Positions 1 through 7,817 of a stretch of 11,295 nucleotides of DNA are shown here, one piece after another. Both the position numbers and the translations under genes were made by a program. The notes under the pieces are model-generated. The model saw only the letters and a program-made list of their open reading frames with translations. It made no database searches and was not told the origin of the DNA. Each line of letters begins with the position of its first letter. Position 1 is the first letter of the stretch. This DNA is from Flavobacteriales bacterium (GTDB lineage: Bacteria > Bacteroidota > Bacteroidia > Flavobacteriales_D > Sanyastnellaceae): the NCBI GenBank assembly GCA_947457285.1, contig CANGVZ010000039.1, positions 1 through 11,295 on the forward strand. Direction: 5' to 3'.

Positions 1-3000
1 CCTCTGCACCACCGATACCGGTTGCGTTTTCTGTATCTACCAATGTACCTGCAGCTGTTTGAAGTTCAAGCGCAAGGTCGTTTACAGTAGAAGTAGCTTG
101 GATGCGAGCACCGTTGCTACCAGCTACAAAAGTGTACCAAACGTCTTGACCTGCACCCACTGGCTCAGAAGACAAAGCCTCTGGTGAATTGGATGCCGTC
201 AACAAATTACCTGTAATGCTCGTACAAGCTGGGAAACTATTTGCCACACGCAAAGTTGCGTTCACGCGATTATCGTTGGCGGGAGGATTAACACAGTTGT
301 CATCAATTGCTAAATCACAGTCCTCGTCAATACCGTTGCAAATTTCTAAAGCACCGGGATAAATGGTAGCAACAGCATCATTGCAATCACCAGCCACGGC
401 AACATATCCAAATGGTTGAATACAGTCGAAGTGAGTGTCGGTAGCAACACCAAATCCATCACCATCCGCATCGCGGTACCAGGTTGTTCCAGCACATGGA
501 ACGAAATCTATTGAACGATAACGGGCATTAGCAAATGCCGAAGTCTTCACTGTTGTAAAAGTAACAGCTCCAGTAACGTTGTTGTCTGGGAACGATACAA
601 TCACGGTCTCTGTTGCAGAGCGTGAAACCGCGTAAATCGTTGGAGTTGCAGTTGAGAAATCTACTGCGATAGAACTCACTGATGGATAGCCTGTGATGGT
701 ATAGCTCGCTGCTAATGACCAAGCTGTTCCATTGAACGTGTACTTATATACACCTCCCACAGCGGAGTTGTTATCATCGGCGACATAAATCGTTTGTCCG
801 TTAGGGCTGAATTCAAAATCATAAGGACTCGAGGTTGTTCCTAAGAAGAGCGTGGCAGCATTTGAACCTGAAGTTGGCAATCCATTTTCTATCTTATAAA
901 TACCTTGTGTTCCGCTGCCCGTAGAGAAATACAACTCCCCTTCATATTCTTTAACCACTCTAGTATTTGTGATAGTCGAAGAGATTATCGCTCTGGTACC
1001 TGAGCCTGCATAATTGATACCCTGGTTGTTTCCTGCTGTCCAATAATTTGCACCAGACTTCGCGGCAGAACGAATGGCTTGTGCGGCATGAACATCAATA
1101 CTACTAAACAATCTGGAAACAGAATAAGAAGCATCGATAAAGTTGGCTACACGAGCAGCTCCAACACCAACACCCGCGACGTTTGCAACACCGGCTAGCT
1201 GATCATATCCCGCCACAACAATTCCATCACCGTTAGAAGTTCTGGTAATAAAGCCTTCAGCAGAAGAACCAATATTTTGACTGAGTCTTGTGCTGCCGAT
1301 AGTGGTAAGTGGCAAGGTACTCACTGTTGTTCCAGTTGGTGTAATCTGCTCGAGGAATGTAGCGTTTGAACTACCAGTAACTGGAAGCGCATCAACACCA
1401 TTACCACCGCGCAACACTACCAAGTTTCCAGGAGTCCAAGTACCTAGGTATGTACAAGGACCAGGACAAGTGGCTGCAGGATTAAAGTTAGAAGCACTAC
1501 CATCGGTGCAACCTACAATATCGTTTTCATCAATAGTAGTGCTACAGTTGTCATCAATTCCGTTGCATGAAATCTCAGTAGCACTTGGATTGATCGCAAT
1601 GTTCGCATCATTACAGTCGCCTAGTGGAAGAACTGTTGTAGTAAAGCCTGCACCCGGTGTACAAGTCGTAGAAGTACCCGAAGCAAACCCGTCGCCGTCA
1701 ACATCGATGTAATATGTTTGAGCATAGATACAGTCTACGTTTGAAGTAGCCGTCGCATTGTAGTTACATGCTGTAACATCATTACACTGTAAAGCTTGCA
1801 CCAAACCACCGATTGCAAGACCATTGGTTCCTGCGCTGGCAGAGAAGAATCCCCATCCACCACCTGATGTCTGACCGCTAGCATAATATCTGATATAAAT
1901 TGTTCCAGATACGTTTTGCAATGCGGTAATTCCAGAAACATCTATTTGAGGTAGAGAAACAGGCTGACCTATTGTCACTGAAGGACTTCCAATCAACGTA
2001 AAGTTCGTTCCATCCAAGCTATATGCGAATTGACTGGTAACACCAGGAGATACTGCATATGTGTTTGTACCATTCAAATTAGCGTCAATGGTAGAAAGAG
2101 AAACTTTATATCCATTGTTAGGAACAATCGTAACTTGGAAATAGTCTGTATTAGCCACACTTATTCCATTATTAGAGAATCCAGTCGTTCGGAATGAGTT
2201 AGCTCCTGCACTCCCAGATGCGCTTGGGCCACGAGTAATATTATTATTTCCAGAAACCGTTGAAAGATTTGCATCAATTGACGTTGAGGCAAATGTTACA
2301 GGAGTGGAAGCGCCCGTGAAATCCCACGCAATGATTGGTGGACCTACAATATTGAATGCATTTGAATTTACCGCAGCAAAAGAACCAGCGCTAATTGAAA
2401 GCGTCAATCCATTGGCAGCGGCTGTAAACGTAAGACCTGTGAAAGTAGCCAATCCGTTTGTTGTAGCTACCACAACAGGAGAACCTGTTAGTGCTCCAGT
2501 TGAAGTCGCGGTGAAATTACCTGCAAAATCAAAATCACGATTATTATTTGCGTCAACAGCAATCGCAACCACGTTTGCCATTGGAGTATTCACTGTAGTT
2601 CCAACGGGCTGCGTTGTAATTGTCACAGCAGAAGCAACAACCTCAATTCTGTTGTCGTCGCCAGCTATGCTCGTCGAAGCCGCGCCACCATTGGTATTCG
2701 CGAAACCAGATCCAGCAACGTCAGAAGATACGTTACTAATCACATAGCTTATTTGATTATTATCGGAAACACTTGAGTTGAATGACGCTCTTAATGAAAA
2801 TACTTTTGTTCCATTATCAGGAGCTACCAACGAAAGTCCAGTAAACGAAGCTGTCGTTCCGCCCGCAATCTCTGCCACCTCAGTAGCTCCATCATAAATT
2901 GCAAGACGTCTTACATTCGTTCCATTAGATACCGCAAATGCCAAAGAAGTAAGTGTAGTTGCAACAGCATCAGCATCCGCCGACGCACCACCATCACGAA

Positions 3001-3886
3001 TAATAAAACGACCGATCTCCAATGAAGAAGCTGTCAAATCCGTCTCTTGATGAAGTGTATAATTAATATTTGCAGTAGCAGTGAATGTAGCGTCTGTAAT
3101 GATATCAGAAAGGTTATCATTGGTAGTTGGAGCAGCTGTAGTGGCGTTGATTGTTACATCATCGATCGCCAATGTGTGGTCGTTTGATGCGTCATTCACA
3201 TCACTAAAACGAATAAAAATTTCAGCACCATTAGCAAGCGGACTACCACTAAGGTCAATTGTTCCTGTGATAGTGACTAATCCTGCTACGTTACCATCAA
3301 CTGCTGCCGCTGTTCCTGTAGCTATTGGGCTTGTGAATGTCAAAGCACCCACGGATGTAAATCCACTTGCCGTGAGATCCGTGAGGTTTGATCCTGTCAA
3401 ATAAGAAACCGTAATCGTTTGCGGGGCCGTATTTCCGTTGTTTCTGTACTGCTCACCACGATAAGAAATGTTTATGGAAGTAATACTCGCTCCAGTATTA
3501 TTCACCAAGCGCCAACCCATAAAATTGGTTGAAACCCCCGTAGTGTTACCTGTAAATGTATTTGAGGTAAAAAATCCCAAAGCTCTATCGGTGGTTGGTG
3601 TGCTTGCAAAACTGTACAAACCTGCTGGGCCTGTTGTGGTTCCAGTGCCTAAAGCAAATGTAGTTATGCTAGCGGTCGCAGACGTTCTAGCATACCAGCC
3701 TTGTAAGTTTGTGTTATTTGCCCAAACGCCTGCTGTGGTTAATGTATTAAAATCTTGTGTGTAGTTTGTTCCACCTGCCGCTATCGAAAACTGAGCAGAG
3801 GAACTCATCGAAATTAGGGTTCCGATAAGTAGTGTAAACGTCATCACAAATCGCGAGAACCGCGAGCCGATGTAGTTGTGAATCAT
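1..3886 (-). CDS. Giant secreted multi-domain surface protein with MopE-like metal-binding repeats (partial, C-terminus off the left edge)
   Basis: The frame stays open for 1,295 codons from an ATG at 3886 to the window edge. Residues 1-32 form a signal peptide with a basic start, a hydrophobic stretch and an SSAQ end. Residues about 35-248 resemble the beta-rich N-terminal domain of secreted nucleases and adhesins (QDFNTLTT, GLYSF, YRGEQYRN, AIDDVTIN). Beta-rich Ig-like segments follow to about 690. Two MopE-type motifs lie near 723-787 and 1133-1199, each with DxDGDGF, GDCND and a CNGIDD/CNGIDED Cys signature; a calcium- or copper-binding role is inferred from the family. Cys-rich motifs of the GCTD..ASNFNP type flank the first one. 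Residues about 817-1128 (GNLVVLRGGNG, FSPNGQTIYVADD) look like a beta-propeller. Export by the type IX system is inferred; the sorting domain is not visible. An in-frame ATG at 3913 is less likely because it sits about 9 nt from the predicted transcription start. The exact function is unknown. Confidence 0.88.
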   Translation of the reverse strand, partial: MIHNYIGSRFSRFVMTFTLLIGTLISMSSSAQFSIAAGGTNYTQDFNTLTTAGVWANNTNLQGWYARTSATASITTFALGTGTTTGPAGLYSFASTPTTDRALGFFTSNTFTGNTTGVSTNFMGWRLVNNTGASITSINISYRGEQYRNNGNTAPQTITVSYLTGSNLTDLTASGFTSVGALTFTSPIATGTAAAVDGNVAGLVTITGTIDLSGSPLANGAEIFIRFSDVNDASNDHTLAIDDVTINATTAAPTTNDNLSDIITDATFTATANINYTLHQETDLTASSLEIGRFIIRDGGASADADAVATTLTSLAFAVSNGTNVRRLAIYDGATEVAEIAGGTTASFTGLSLVAPDNGTKVFSLRASFNSSVSDNNQISYVISNVSSDVAGSGFANTNGGAASTSIAGDDNRIEVVASAVTITTQPVGTTVNTPMANVVAIAVDANNNRDFDFAGNFTATSTGALTGSPVVVATTNGLATFTGLTFTAAANGLTLSISAGSFAAVNSNAFNIVGPPIIAWDFTGASTPVTFASTSIDANLSTVSGNNNITRGPSASGSAGANSFRTTGFSNNGISVANTDYFQVTIVPNNGYKVSLSTIDANLNGTNTYAVSPGVTSQFAYSLDGTNFTLIGSPSVTIGQPVSLPQIDVSGITALQNVSGTIYIRYYASGQTSGGGWGFFSASAGTNGLAIGGLVQALQCNDVTACNYNATATSNVDCIYAQTYYIDVDGDGFASGTSTTCTPGAGFTTTVLPLGDCNDANIAINPSATEISCNGIDDNCSTTIDENDIVGCTDGSASNFNPAATCPGPCTYLGTWTPGNLVVLRGGNGVDALPVTGSSNATFLEQITPTGTTVSTLPLTTIGSTRLSQNIGSSAEGFITRTSNGDGIVVAGYDQLAGVANVAGVGVGAARVANFIDASYSVSRLFSSIDVHAAQAIRSAAKSGANYWTAGNNQGINYAGSGTRAIISSTITNTRVVKEYEGELYFSTGSGTQGIYKIENGLPTSGSNAATLFLGTTSSPYDFEFSPNGQTIYVADDNNSAVGGVYKYTFNGTAWSLAASYTITGYPSVSSIAVDFSTATPTIYAVSRSATETVIVSFPDNNVTGAVTFTTVKTSAFANARYRSIDFVPCAGTTWYRDADGDGFGVATDTHFDCIQPFGYVAVAGDCNDAVATIYPGALEICNGIDEDCDLAIDDNCVNPPANDNRVNATLRVANSFPACTSITGNLLTASNSPEALSSEPVGAGQDVWYTFVAGSNGARIQATSTVNDLALELQTAAGTLVDTENATGIGGAE

Positions 3887-3928
3887 GGTATATTGAATTA
3901 GAATTTGTTTCATTAACGTAAAGCGGCG

Positions 3929-3958
3929 CGAAATTACACCCCGATATGTTAAGTCAAC
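3929..3958 (-). promoter_or_regulatory. Bacteroidota-type promoter candidate for the giant surface-protein gene
   Basis: Read on the minus strand, GTTG (3958-3955) is followed after 18 nt by TAATTTCG (3936-3929). This is close to the Bacteroidota sigma-A pattern TTTG-N17..20-TAnnTTTG, with one mismatch in each box. Transcription would start near 3922 and leave a leader of about 36 nt before the ATG at 3886. The separate promoter and the upstream hairpin suggest the gene is its own transcription unit. Confidence 0.5.
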
Positions 3959-3977
3959 GTTACCTAAATCACTTTAA

Positions 3978-4003
3978 ATTAACAAAAAACGCCTTTTGTT
4001 AAT
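3978..4003 (-). terminator. AT-rich hairpin, probable terminator of the porW-bactofilin-AtpZ cluster
   Basis: A perfect 10-bp inverted repeat (ATTAACAAAA and TTTTGTTAAT) surrounds a 6-nt loop. It lies 15 nt after the stop codon of the last gene of the minus-strand cluster. The stem is poor in G and C, and only a short T-containing stretch follows, so termination strength is uncertain. Its position between two same-strand units fits a terminator. Confidence 0.5.
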
Positions 4004-4018
4004 CCATTATCACCAGTT

Positions 4019-4396
4019 TCACTCCCCTTTGTTATCCGAAACTTCTCGTGTTAGACTTCTCACAAGAACAAAAGTGTAGGCTACATAGATCACCATCATG
4101 CCCACAGCGAGCTGCGCCTTATGTGGCTTGTCAAAATATACCAAAATGCCCACCACAAGGGCGGTTAAGAGTAATTTTATTGAAACGCTTCCCATAAAGG
4201 CGGTCACAAAACGACGAGGACTCTTTGCATTCGCCTTCAGAATATTATTATAAAGTAGATAAGTGAGGACACCGAAACCAATTGCCGAGAAATAGAGCGC
4301 AACCGGAAGATCAAGAACACCCTGCAACAAGAAAATACTCACGAGCAACAATGCCGCGACAATCGCCAACCACAAGTAAAACATTTTTGATATCAT
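4019..4396 (-). CDS. Small four-helix membrane protein, AtpI-like in position and topology
   Basis: This is a 125-residue protein with four predicted membrane helices at about 7-25, 31-51, 64-88 and 94-113. A basic loop (KANAKSPRRF) lies between helices 2 and 3, and the tail is charged (REVSDNKGE). It has no catalytic motif that I recognise. Its ATG overlaps the stop of the preceding AtpZ-like gene as ATGA, so translation is probably coupled. In Bacteroidota a short membrane protein often lies between the AtpZ/AtpI gene and atpB. By position it may help assemble or ion-load the ATP synthase membrane sector, as AtpI does, but the sequence alone does not show this. Here it is the last gene of its cluster, and no ATP synthase subunit follows. 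Confidence 0.8.
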   Translation of the reverse strand: MISKMFYLWLAIVAALLLVSIFLLQGVLDLPVALYFSAIGFGVLTYLLYNNILKANAKSPRRFVTAFMGSVSIKLLLTALVVGILVYFDKPHKAQLAVGMMVIYVAYTFVLVRSLTREVSDNKGE

Positions 4397-4584
4397 GATT
4401 TCATTAAGTCTTTAATAACACTGTACATGGCTACTCCGACACCTACTATTGATAGCACAATCGTCCAAGTCTTACCGGTCTCGTTTCTTTCATCCAAATA
4501 TTTTCCCAAAAAAATGCATGCAAGTATGGTCACCGCCATCTGGATGGCCATAGAAGAATACTTTATAAATGCATTTGATTTCAC
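4393..4584 (-). CDS. AtpZ/AtpI family small membrane protein
   Basis: This 63-residue protein has two predicted helices at about 12-30 and 40-58. They are joined by a short loop holding the family signature GKYLDE, followed by a glycine-rich second helix (SIVGVGVAMYSVIKDL). AtpZ/AtpI proteins are encoded at the front of F1Fo ATP synthase operons and are thought to help build the c-ring or bring Mg2+ or Ca2+ to the enzyme. The start is a GTG at 4584, only 3 nt after the bactofilin stop; no ATG upstream is possible without running into that gene. The stop overlaps the next gene's ATG by 4 bp. The family assignment is fairly strong. The role here is less sure, because no atpB is seen downstream. 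Confidence 0.82.
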   Translation of the reverse strand: MKSNAFIKYSSMAIQMAVTILACIFLGKYLDERNETGKTWTIVLSIVGVGVAMYSVIKDLMKS

Positions 4585-4587
4585 CGG

Positions 4588-4983
4588 TTACTTAGCCGCC
4601 ATCGCAAGAGCAGGCTCCTCCTTTTTGAGGTCCTTCACCTTCGCGCCCATATTGCATGCCCCTGTGAAGCTCGCTCCAGGCTCAATGCTCAACTTATCTG
4701 TAAAAATATCACCCTCCACTTTTGCACTGCCTTTCAAGGATAAAAGCTGCTGCACATTGATCTTCCCCTTTACCAGACCTTCAATCTCTGCATTTTGACA
4801 AGAAATGGTACCCTCCAATCTTCCCGCTGGACCTATCACTAATCGGCCCTTCGTTGTTAAATTACCGATGAATGAACCATCAATGCGAATGTTCGATTCG
4901 CAACGAATTTCTCCTTCAATAGATGTACCCTCCACGATGCGGTTGATACTCATATCTGGTGCTGATTCTTGTGCTCTTGCCAT
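4588..4983 (-). CDS. Bactofilin (polymer-forming cytoskeletal protein)
   Basis: This 131-residue protein has a central bactofilin domain at about 14-110. The repeating hydrophobic and glycine pattern (IVEGTSIEGEI, IRIDGSFIGNL, GRLVIGPAGRLEG, AEIEGLVKGKI, GDIFTDKLSIEPGASFTG) forms a right-handed beta-helix in this family. Bactofilins assemble without nucleotide into filaments or membrane-associated patches that position cell-wall enzymes. The short N-terminal tail (about 13 residues) and Ala/Lys/Glu-rich C-terminal tail are typical. The ATG at 4983 lies 11 nt after the porW stop; an internal start at Met11 is possible. No Shine-Dalgarno sequence is visible. It sits between porW and the AtpZ-like gene, so it is probably cotranscribed with both. 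The divergent gene beyond porW encodes an M23 peptidase, a common bactofilin partner. Confidence 0.92.
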   Translation of the reverse strand: MARAQESAPDMSINRIVEGTSIEGEIRCESNIRIDGSFIGNLTTKGRLVIGPAGRLEGTISCQNAEIEGLVKGKINVQQLLSLKGSAKVEGDIFTDKLSIEPGASFTGACNMGAKVKDLKKEEPALAMAAK

Positions 4984-4994
4984 ATTAATTGGAA

Positions 4995-7667
4995 TTAATA
5001 ATTTTCACTATAAAACTGTAAATACCCAGCCAAGTCTTTACTCTTAAACAAAGCAATATAATTCGACTTGGATATTACAAATATCTCCGTTTGCTTGCCT
5101 TCCAGCATTTCTTTTATCCCCTCGTCACCAGCAAAATAACTCATATAATCCTTCGCAGCATCCGCCCCCTGGAAAGGCTTCACCATCACAATATGCTTTT
5201 CTTTATCCAACAGATTATTGGTAACCTTATACCCAGATGTAGAGAAATTCAAGGTGTTGTAATCCGTTACTTTTATTTTAAAATTATTGATATTAAAATC
5301 CTTGACTGGTACTACTACTGCCACATAATGCTCGCCGCTAGTATCAAACTTAAACACTGATTCCTTTGGGGCATCTTCATTGGTGGTAGGAGGATTAACT
5401 CCATCTGTATTGCCTGGATTTTGAGGAGCCAATTCTTTATTCAAACTCTTCAGGATTTCATTCGCTTGCGCTGCTTCCTCTGAGTTTGGACAATTCGCCT
5501 TTACATCATTCAATTCTCTGATAAAATTATCTCTCACTCCCACCGCTCCATCACTGTAACCAATACATACTGCTCGCAAAAGCTTGTATTTACATAACAG
5601 GTGGTTCTCAGGCTCCTCCGCAATTACCTTGTTGCAGGCACCCATTGCATCTACATAGCTTCCTCTTACATATAACTTATATACTTCTTCATACGCCGCC
5701 GTTTCGGCTTTGTCCTTCACTTCCTTTTGATCCAAATACTCTGGATTATCAATCAGTCTCGACCATTCAGAATCGGGATATCGACTCTTCACTTCATTTG
5801 CCCAATAAACAGAACTGCAGGTTTCGCAGAATGGATTGGCTTTATAACCCGCCAATTGCTCTTTGTACAACCACGTGCGGTAAAGTTGGTACAACGTCAT
5901 GGGATGGAAGTCGCTTTCCTCCATATTCAATATCTGTTGTTCCCAGGTATCAGTGGCGTTATCAGGGTCATCCAATTTTTCTTTGTAAATCACACCCGCC
6001 TTGTAATAAGCCTCAGCGAGCGCAGACTTGCTCTGCTTCACTTTCTGTTCATCACCGCAAGGAAGGGTCGCTTTCAACTCTTCTAAAGTTGGAACTTTAT
6101 AACGATCCTCTGGTTGTTGATTGGGTTTTCCTGCTTCTGCAATCACCACCACCGATTCATCCGGGTCATTATACATTGTCGCCACCTTCGACTGAAGACG
6201 CCAGTTGTCTTTCAATGGACGGTCGCCCCAATAATCTTTAAAGTTGGTTTGTCCTTTTTCTCTAAGGTTTTCATTGTAAGCCCAAAAACTTCCGCTGATT
6301 CCAGTGGCTTGGCCTGCCGCAGCTTTCGCTGCTTCTTCTTCATCTCGTCTTCTCAGCTCTTCTGCCTTGCGCTCAGCATCTTTCTGCGCCTTCTGAAGTG
6401 CTCGCTCCAAATCCTTTTCACTCATATCACAAAGCTTACTCACACTATCATTCAAGTTGATAGTATTTAGAAAACCAACAAGCTCCGCGAGGTTCTCGGC
6501 GCGCGCCTTGATTTCGCGATAGCGAGGGTGTGCAGCGTCAATATATGCTGCGGTGCTATCGTACTTAATCTGCGCATCCTCATATTTCCTCTCATTGAAA
6601 TACAAATCTGCTAACTTCAAAAATGCCTTGGCACGCTGCTTCTGATTACCCTGATTGTTTTTTATCGACTCTTCAAAATAATAGATTGCTTGTGGTCTGT
6701 TCTGCTCTTCTAAAGCGAGATCCCCTAAAGCAAAATAAATTTGATCCTTATAACTCTCGTTCTTCTCATCTCGCAACATCTTCATCAACTCCTTCTTGAT
6801 ATCCTCCGAACTTCCCCCTCTGCGGCTGTAAGAAAGTGCTTTGTTAATCTTCGCGTAAAACTCCAGCTCATAGGGTGGTCGACTCTTCAAAACCGACTCG
6901 TAATGAGTCAATGCCTCAGCGCTCTTATTCATTTTCTGATAAATCTGAGCAATGATAAAATGCGGGCGTGCTCGATCTCTTTTCTTTTTAATGTACTTGA
7001 GCGAATTCTCCATTTTCACAGCAGCCTCTGCATACTTTTCCTGACGCAATAAGATATCGGCCATAGCCATGTAATAATCAGCTACAAGAGCTTCATCATT
7101 CTTCTCCTTGGGCTCCGCACGATTGAGACTCACCATAGCCTTTGAATACTCACCCATTTCCGTATAAGCTCGCGCAAGCCAGGTAGCACTCTCAAGCTGT
7201 GTGTCCTCATCTTGGTACTTGCCGTTTACATACTTAAATACTTGTTCAGCTTTCGTGTAATTTCTTTTGTAAAAATTCGAACGACCGATGACCATATAGT
7301 TTTCATCGATCCACTTATTGAATTCTGGTCGCTTTTTGTCCTTATTTCCCTCCTTCTTGATCGTATGGCGATTGATCATCTTCTCGCTCTTCTCAATAGC
7401 GCGCTCCATCTCTGGGAAAGAACCCTGTGCCGACTCTTTGGTACCAATAATGAAAATAGGAAGAATATTATCATAGTCGGGCTTCTCAGCGGCTAGGATT
7501 TTTGCATAGCCTTTTTGAATGCTCTGATCAGCATTGAAATATCCGTTGTAATGCGTGGTAGTATTGTGGTAAACACGATAAACAAAACCATCTTTTTGGG
7601 TGCTGCATGAGACAGCCAACAAAAAGACTACACAATATAGGATGGTATTAAGGTGCTTGGTATTCAC
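4995..7667 (-). CDS. porW: Type IX secretion / gliding motility TPR lipoprotein PorW (SprE)
   Basis: This 890-residue protein starts with a lipoprotein signal peptide (LLAVSC, lipidated Cys21). The family's N-terminal block follows (VYHNTTTHYNGYFN, about 32-47), then a run of tetratricopeptide repeats at about 145-400. A charged coiled coil rich in Lys, Glu and Arg lies at about 415-452. Further TPR-like helices come at 545-720, then a low-complexity Pro/Asn/Thr linker. The C-terminal domain (EHYVAVVV, about 770-890) ends in QFYSENY. PorW/SprE is an outer-membrane lipoprotein needed for type IX secretion, reported to link the PorK/N ring to the Sov translocon. The length is close to that of flavobacterial SprE. 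The start codon is GTG at 7667; no upstream in-frame ATG exists, and this start gives a complete signal peptide. It is the first gene of the cluster. Confidence 0.87.
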   Translation of the reverse strand: MNTKHLNTILYCVVFLLAVSCSTQKDGFVYRVYHNTTTHYNGYFNADQSIQKGYAKILAAEKPDYDNILPIFIIGTKESAQGSFPEMERAIEKSEKMINRHTIKKEGNKDKKRPEFNKWIDENYMVIGRSNFYKRNYTKAEQVFKYVNGKYQDEDTQLESATWLARAYTEMGEYSKAMVSLNRAEPKEKNDEALVADYYMAMADILLRQEKYAEAAVKMENSLKYIKKKRDRARPHFIIAQIYQKMNKSAEALTHYESVLKSRPPYELEFYAKINKALSYSRRGGSSEDIKKELMKMLRDEKNESYKDQIYFALGDLALEEQNRPQAIYYFEESIKNNQGNQKQRAKAFLKLADLYFNERKYEDAQIKYDSTAAYIDAAHPRYREIKARAENLAELVGFLNTINLNDSVSKLCDMSEKDLERALQKAQKDAERKAEELRRRDEEEAAKAAAGQATGISGSFWAYNENLREKGQTNFKDYWGDRPLKDNWRLQSKVATMYNDPDESVVVIAEAGKPNQQPEDRYKVPTLEELKATLPCGDEQKVKQSKSALAEAYYKAGVIYKEKLDDPDNATDTWEQQILNMEESDFHPMTLYQLYRTWLYKEQLAGYKANPFCETCSSVYWANEVKSRYPDSEWSRLIDNPEYLDQKEVKDKAETAAYEEVYKLYVRGSYVDAMGACNKVIAEEPENHLLCKYKLLRAVCIGYSDGAVGVRDNFIRELNDVKANCPNSEEAAQANEILKSLNKELAPQNPGNTDGVNPPTTNEDAPKESVFKFDTSGEHYVAVVVPVKDFNINNFKIKVTDYNTLNFSTSGYKVTNNLLDKEKHIVMVKPFQGADAAKDYMSYFAGDEGIKEMLEGKQTEIFVISKSNYIALFKSKDLAGYLQFYSENY

Positions 7668-7725
7668 AAAAAATAATATCTGGATTTGGCTAACTCAAAA
7701 AAGCCCGCCATCAACGTCCAAAACG

Positions 7726-7759
7726 CAAAAATATTTGATTTTTGGCCTGATTTTCCAAA
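7726..7759 (-). promoter_or_regulatory. Promoter candidate for the porW cluster
   Basis: On the minus strand, TATTTTTG (7733-7726) matches the Bacteroidota -7 pattern TAnnTTTG exactly. A TTTG (7759-7756) lies 22 nt upstream, slightly wider than the usual spacing. Transcription would begin near 7719 and give a leader of about 50 nt before the GTG start of porW. It lies almost back to back with the plus-strand promoter candidate for the M23 gene. Confidence 0.5.
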
Positions 7760-7762
7760 TTT

Positions 7763-7794
7763 CTTGAGCAATCCGTATGGATATGGTTAATTTG
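7763..7794 (+). promoter_or_regulatory. Promoter candidate for the M23 peptidase gene
   Basis: CTTG at 7763-7766 is followed after 20 nt by TTAATTTG at 7787-7794, one mismatch from TAnnTTTG. Transcription would start near 7801, leaving a short leader before the ATG at 7818. The -33 regions of the two divergent promoters are only a few nucleotides apart, so one bound regulator could affect both. Confidence 0.4.
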
Positions 7795-7817
7795 CACGCC
7801 AGAATAGAGCGCCAGAG

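Noticed and set aside
528..722. 64-codon minus-strand open frame
   Set aside because: It lies in a different frame within the giant gene, whose own frame continues unbroken through this region with a recognisable second MopE motif nearby.
1290..3764. Several plus-strand open frames of 98-147 codons (1290-1712, 2304-2747, 3081-3404, 3468-3764)
   Set aside because: They lie antisense to the giant surface-protein gene, have no start signals or recognisable domains, and reflect its Thr/Ala/Gly/Val-rich codon use.
3887..3913. Upstream in-frame ATG at 3913 for the giant secreted protein
   Set aside because: It would lie about 9 nt after the predicted transcription start, and it adds nine residues before an already complete signal peptide. 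It cannot be fully excluded.
4427..5047. Plus-strand open frames opposite the bactofilin and AtpZ-like genes
   Set aside because: The minus-strand genes are clear family members with tight spacing; the plus-strand frames show no domain.
5645..6470. Plus-strand open frames of 118-198 codons opposite porW
   Set aside because: They are antisense to the TPR and coiled-coil coding region, are rich in Cys, His, Phe and Leu with no domain pattern, and are shadows of the Lys/Glu-rich protein.
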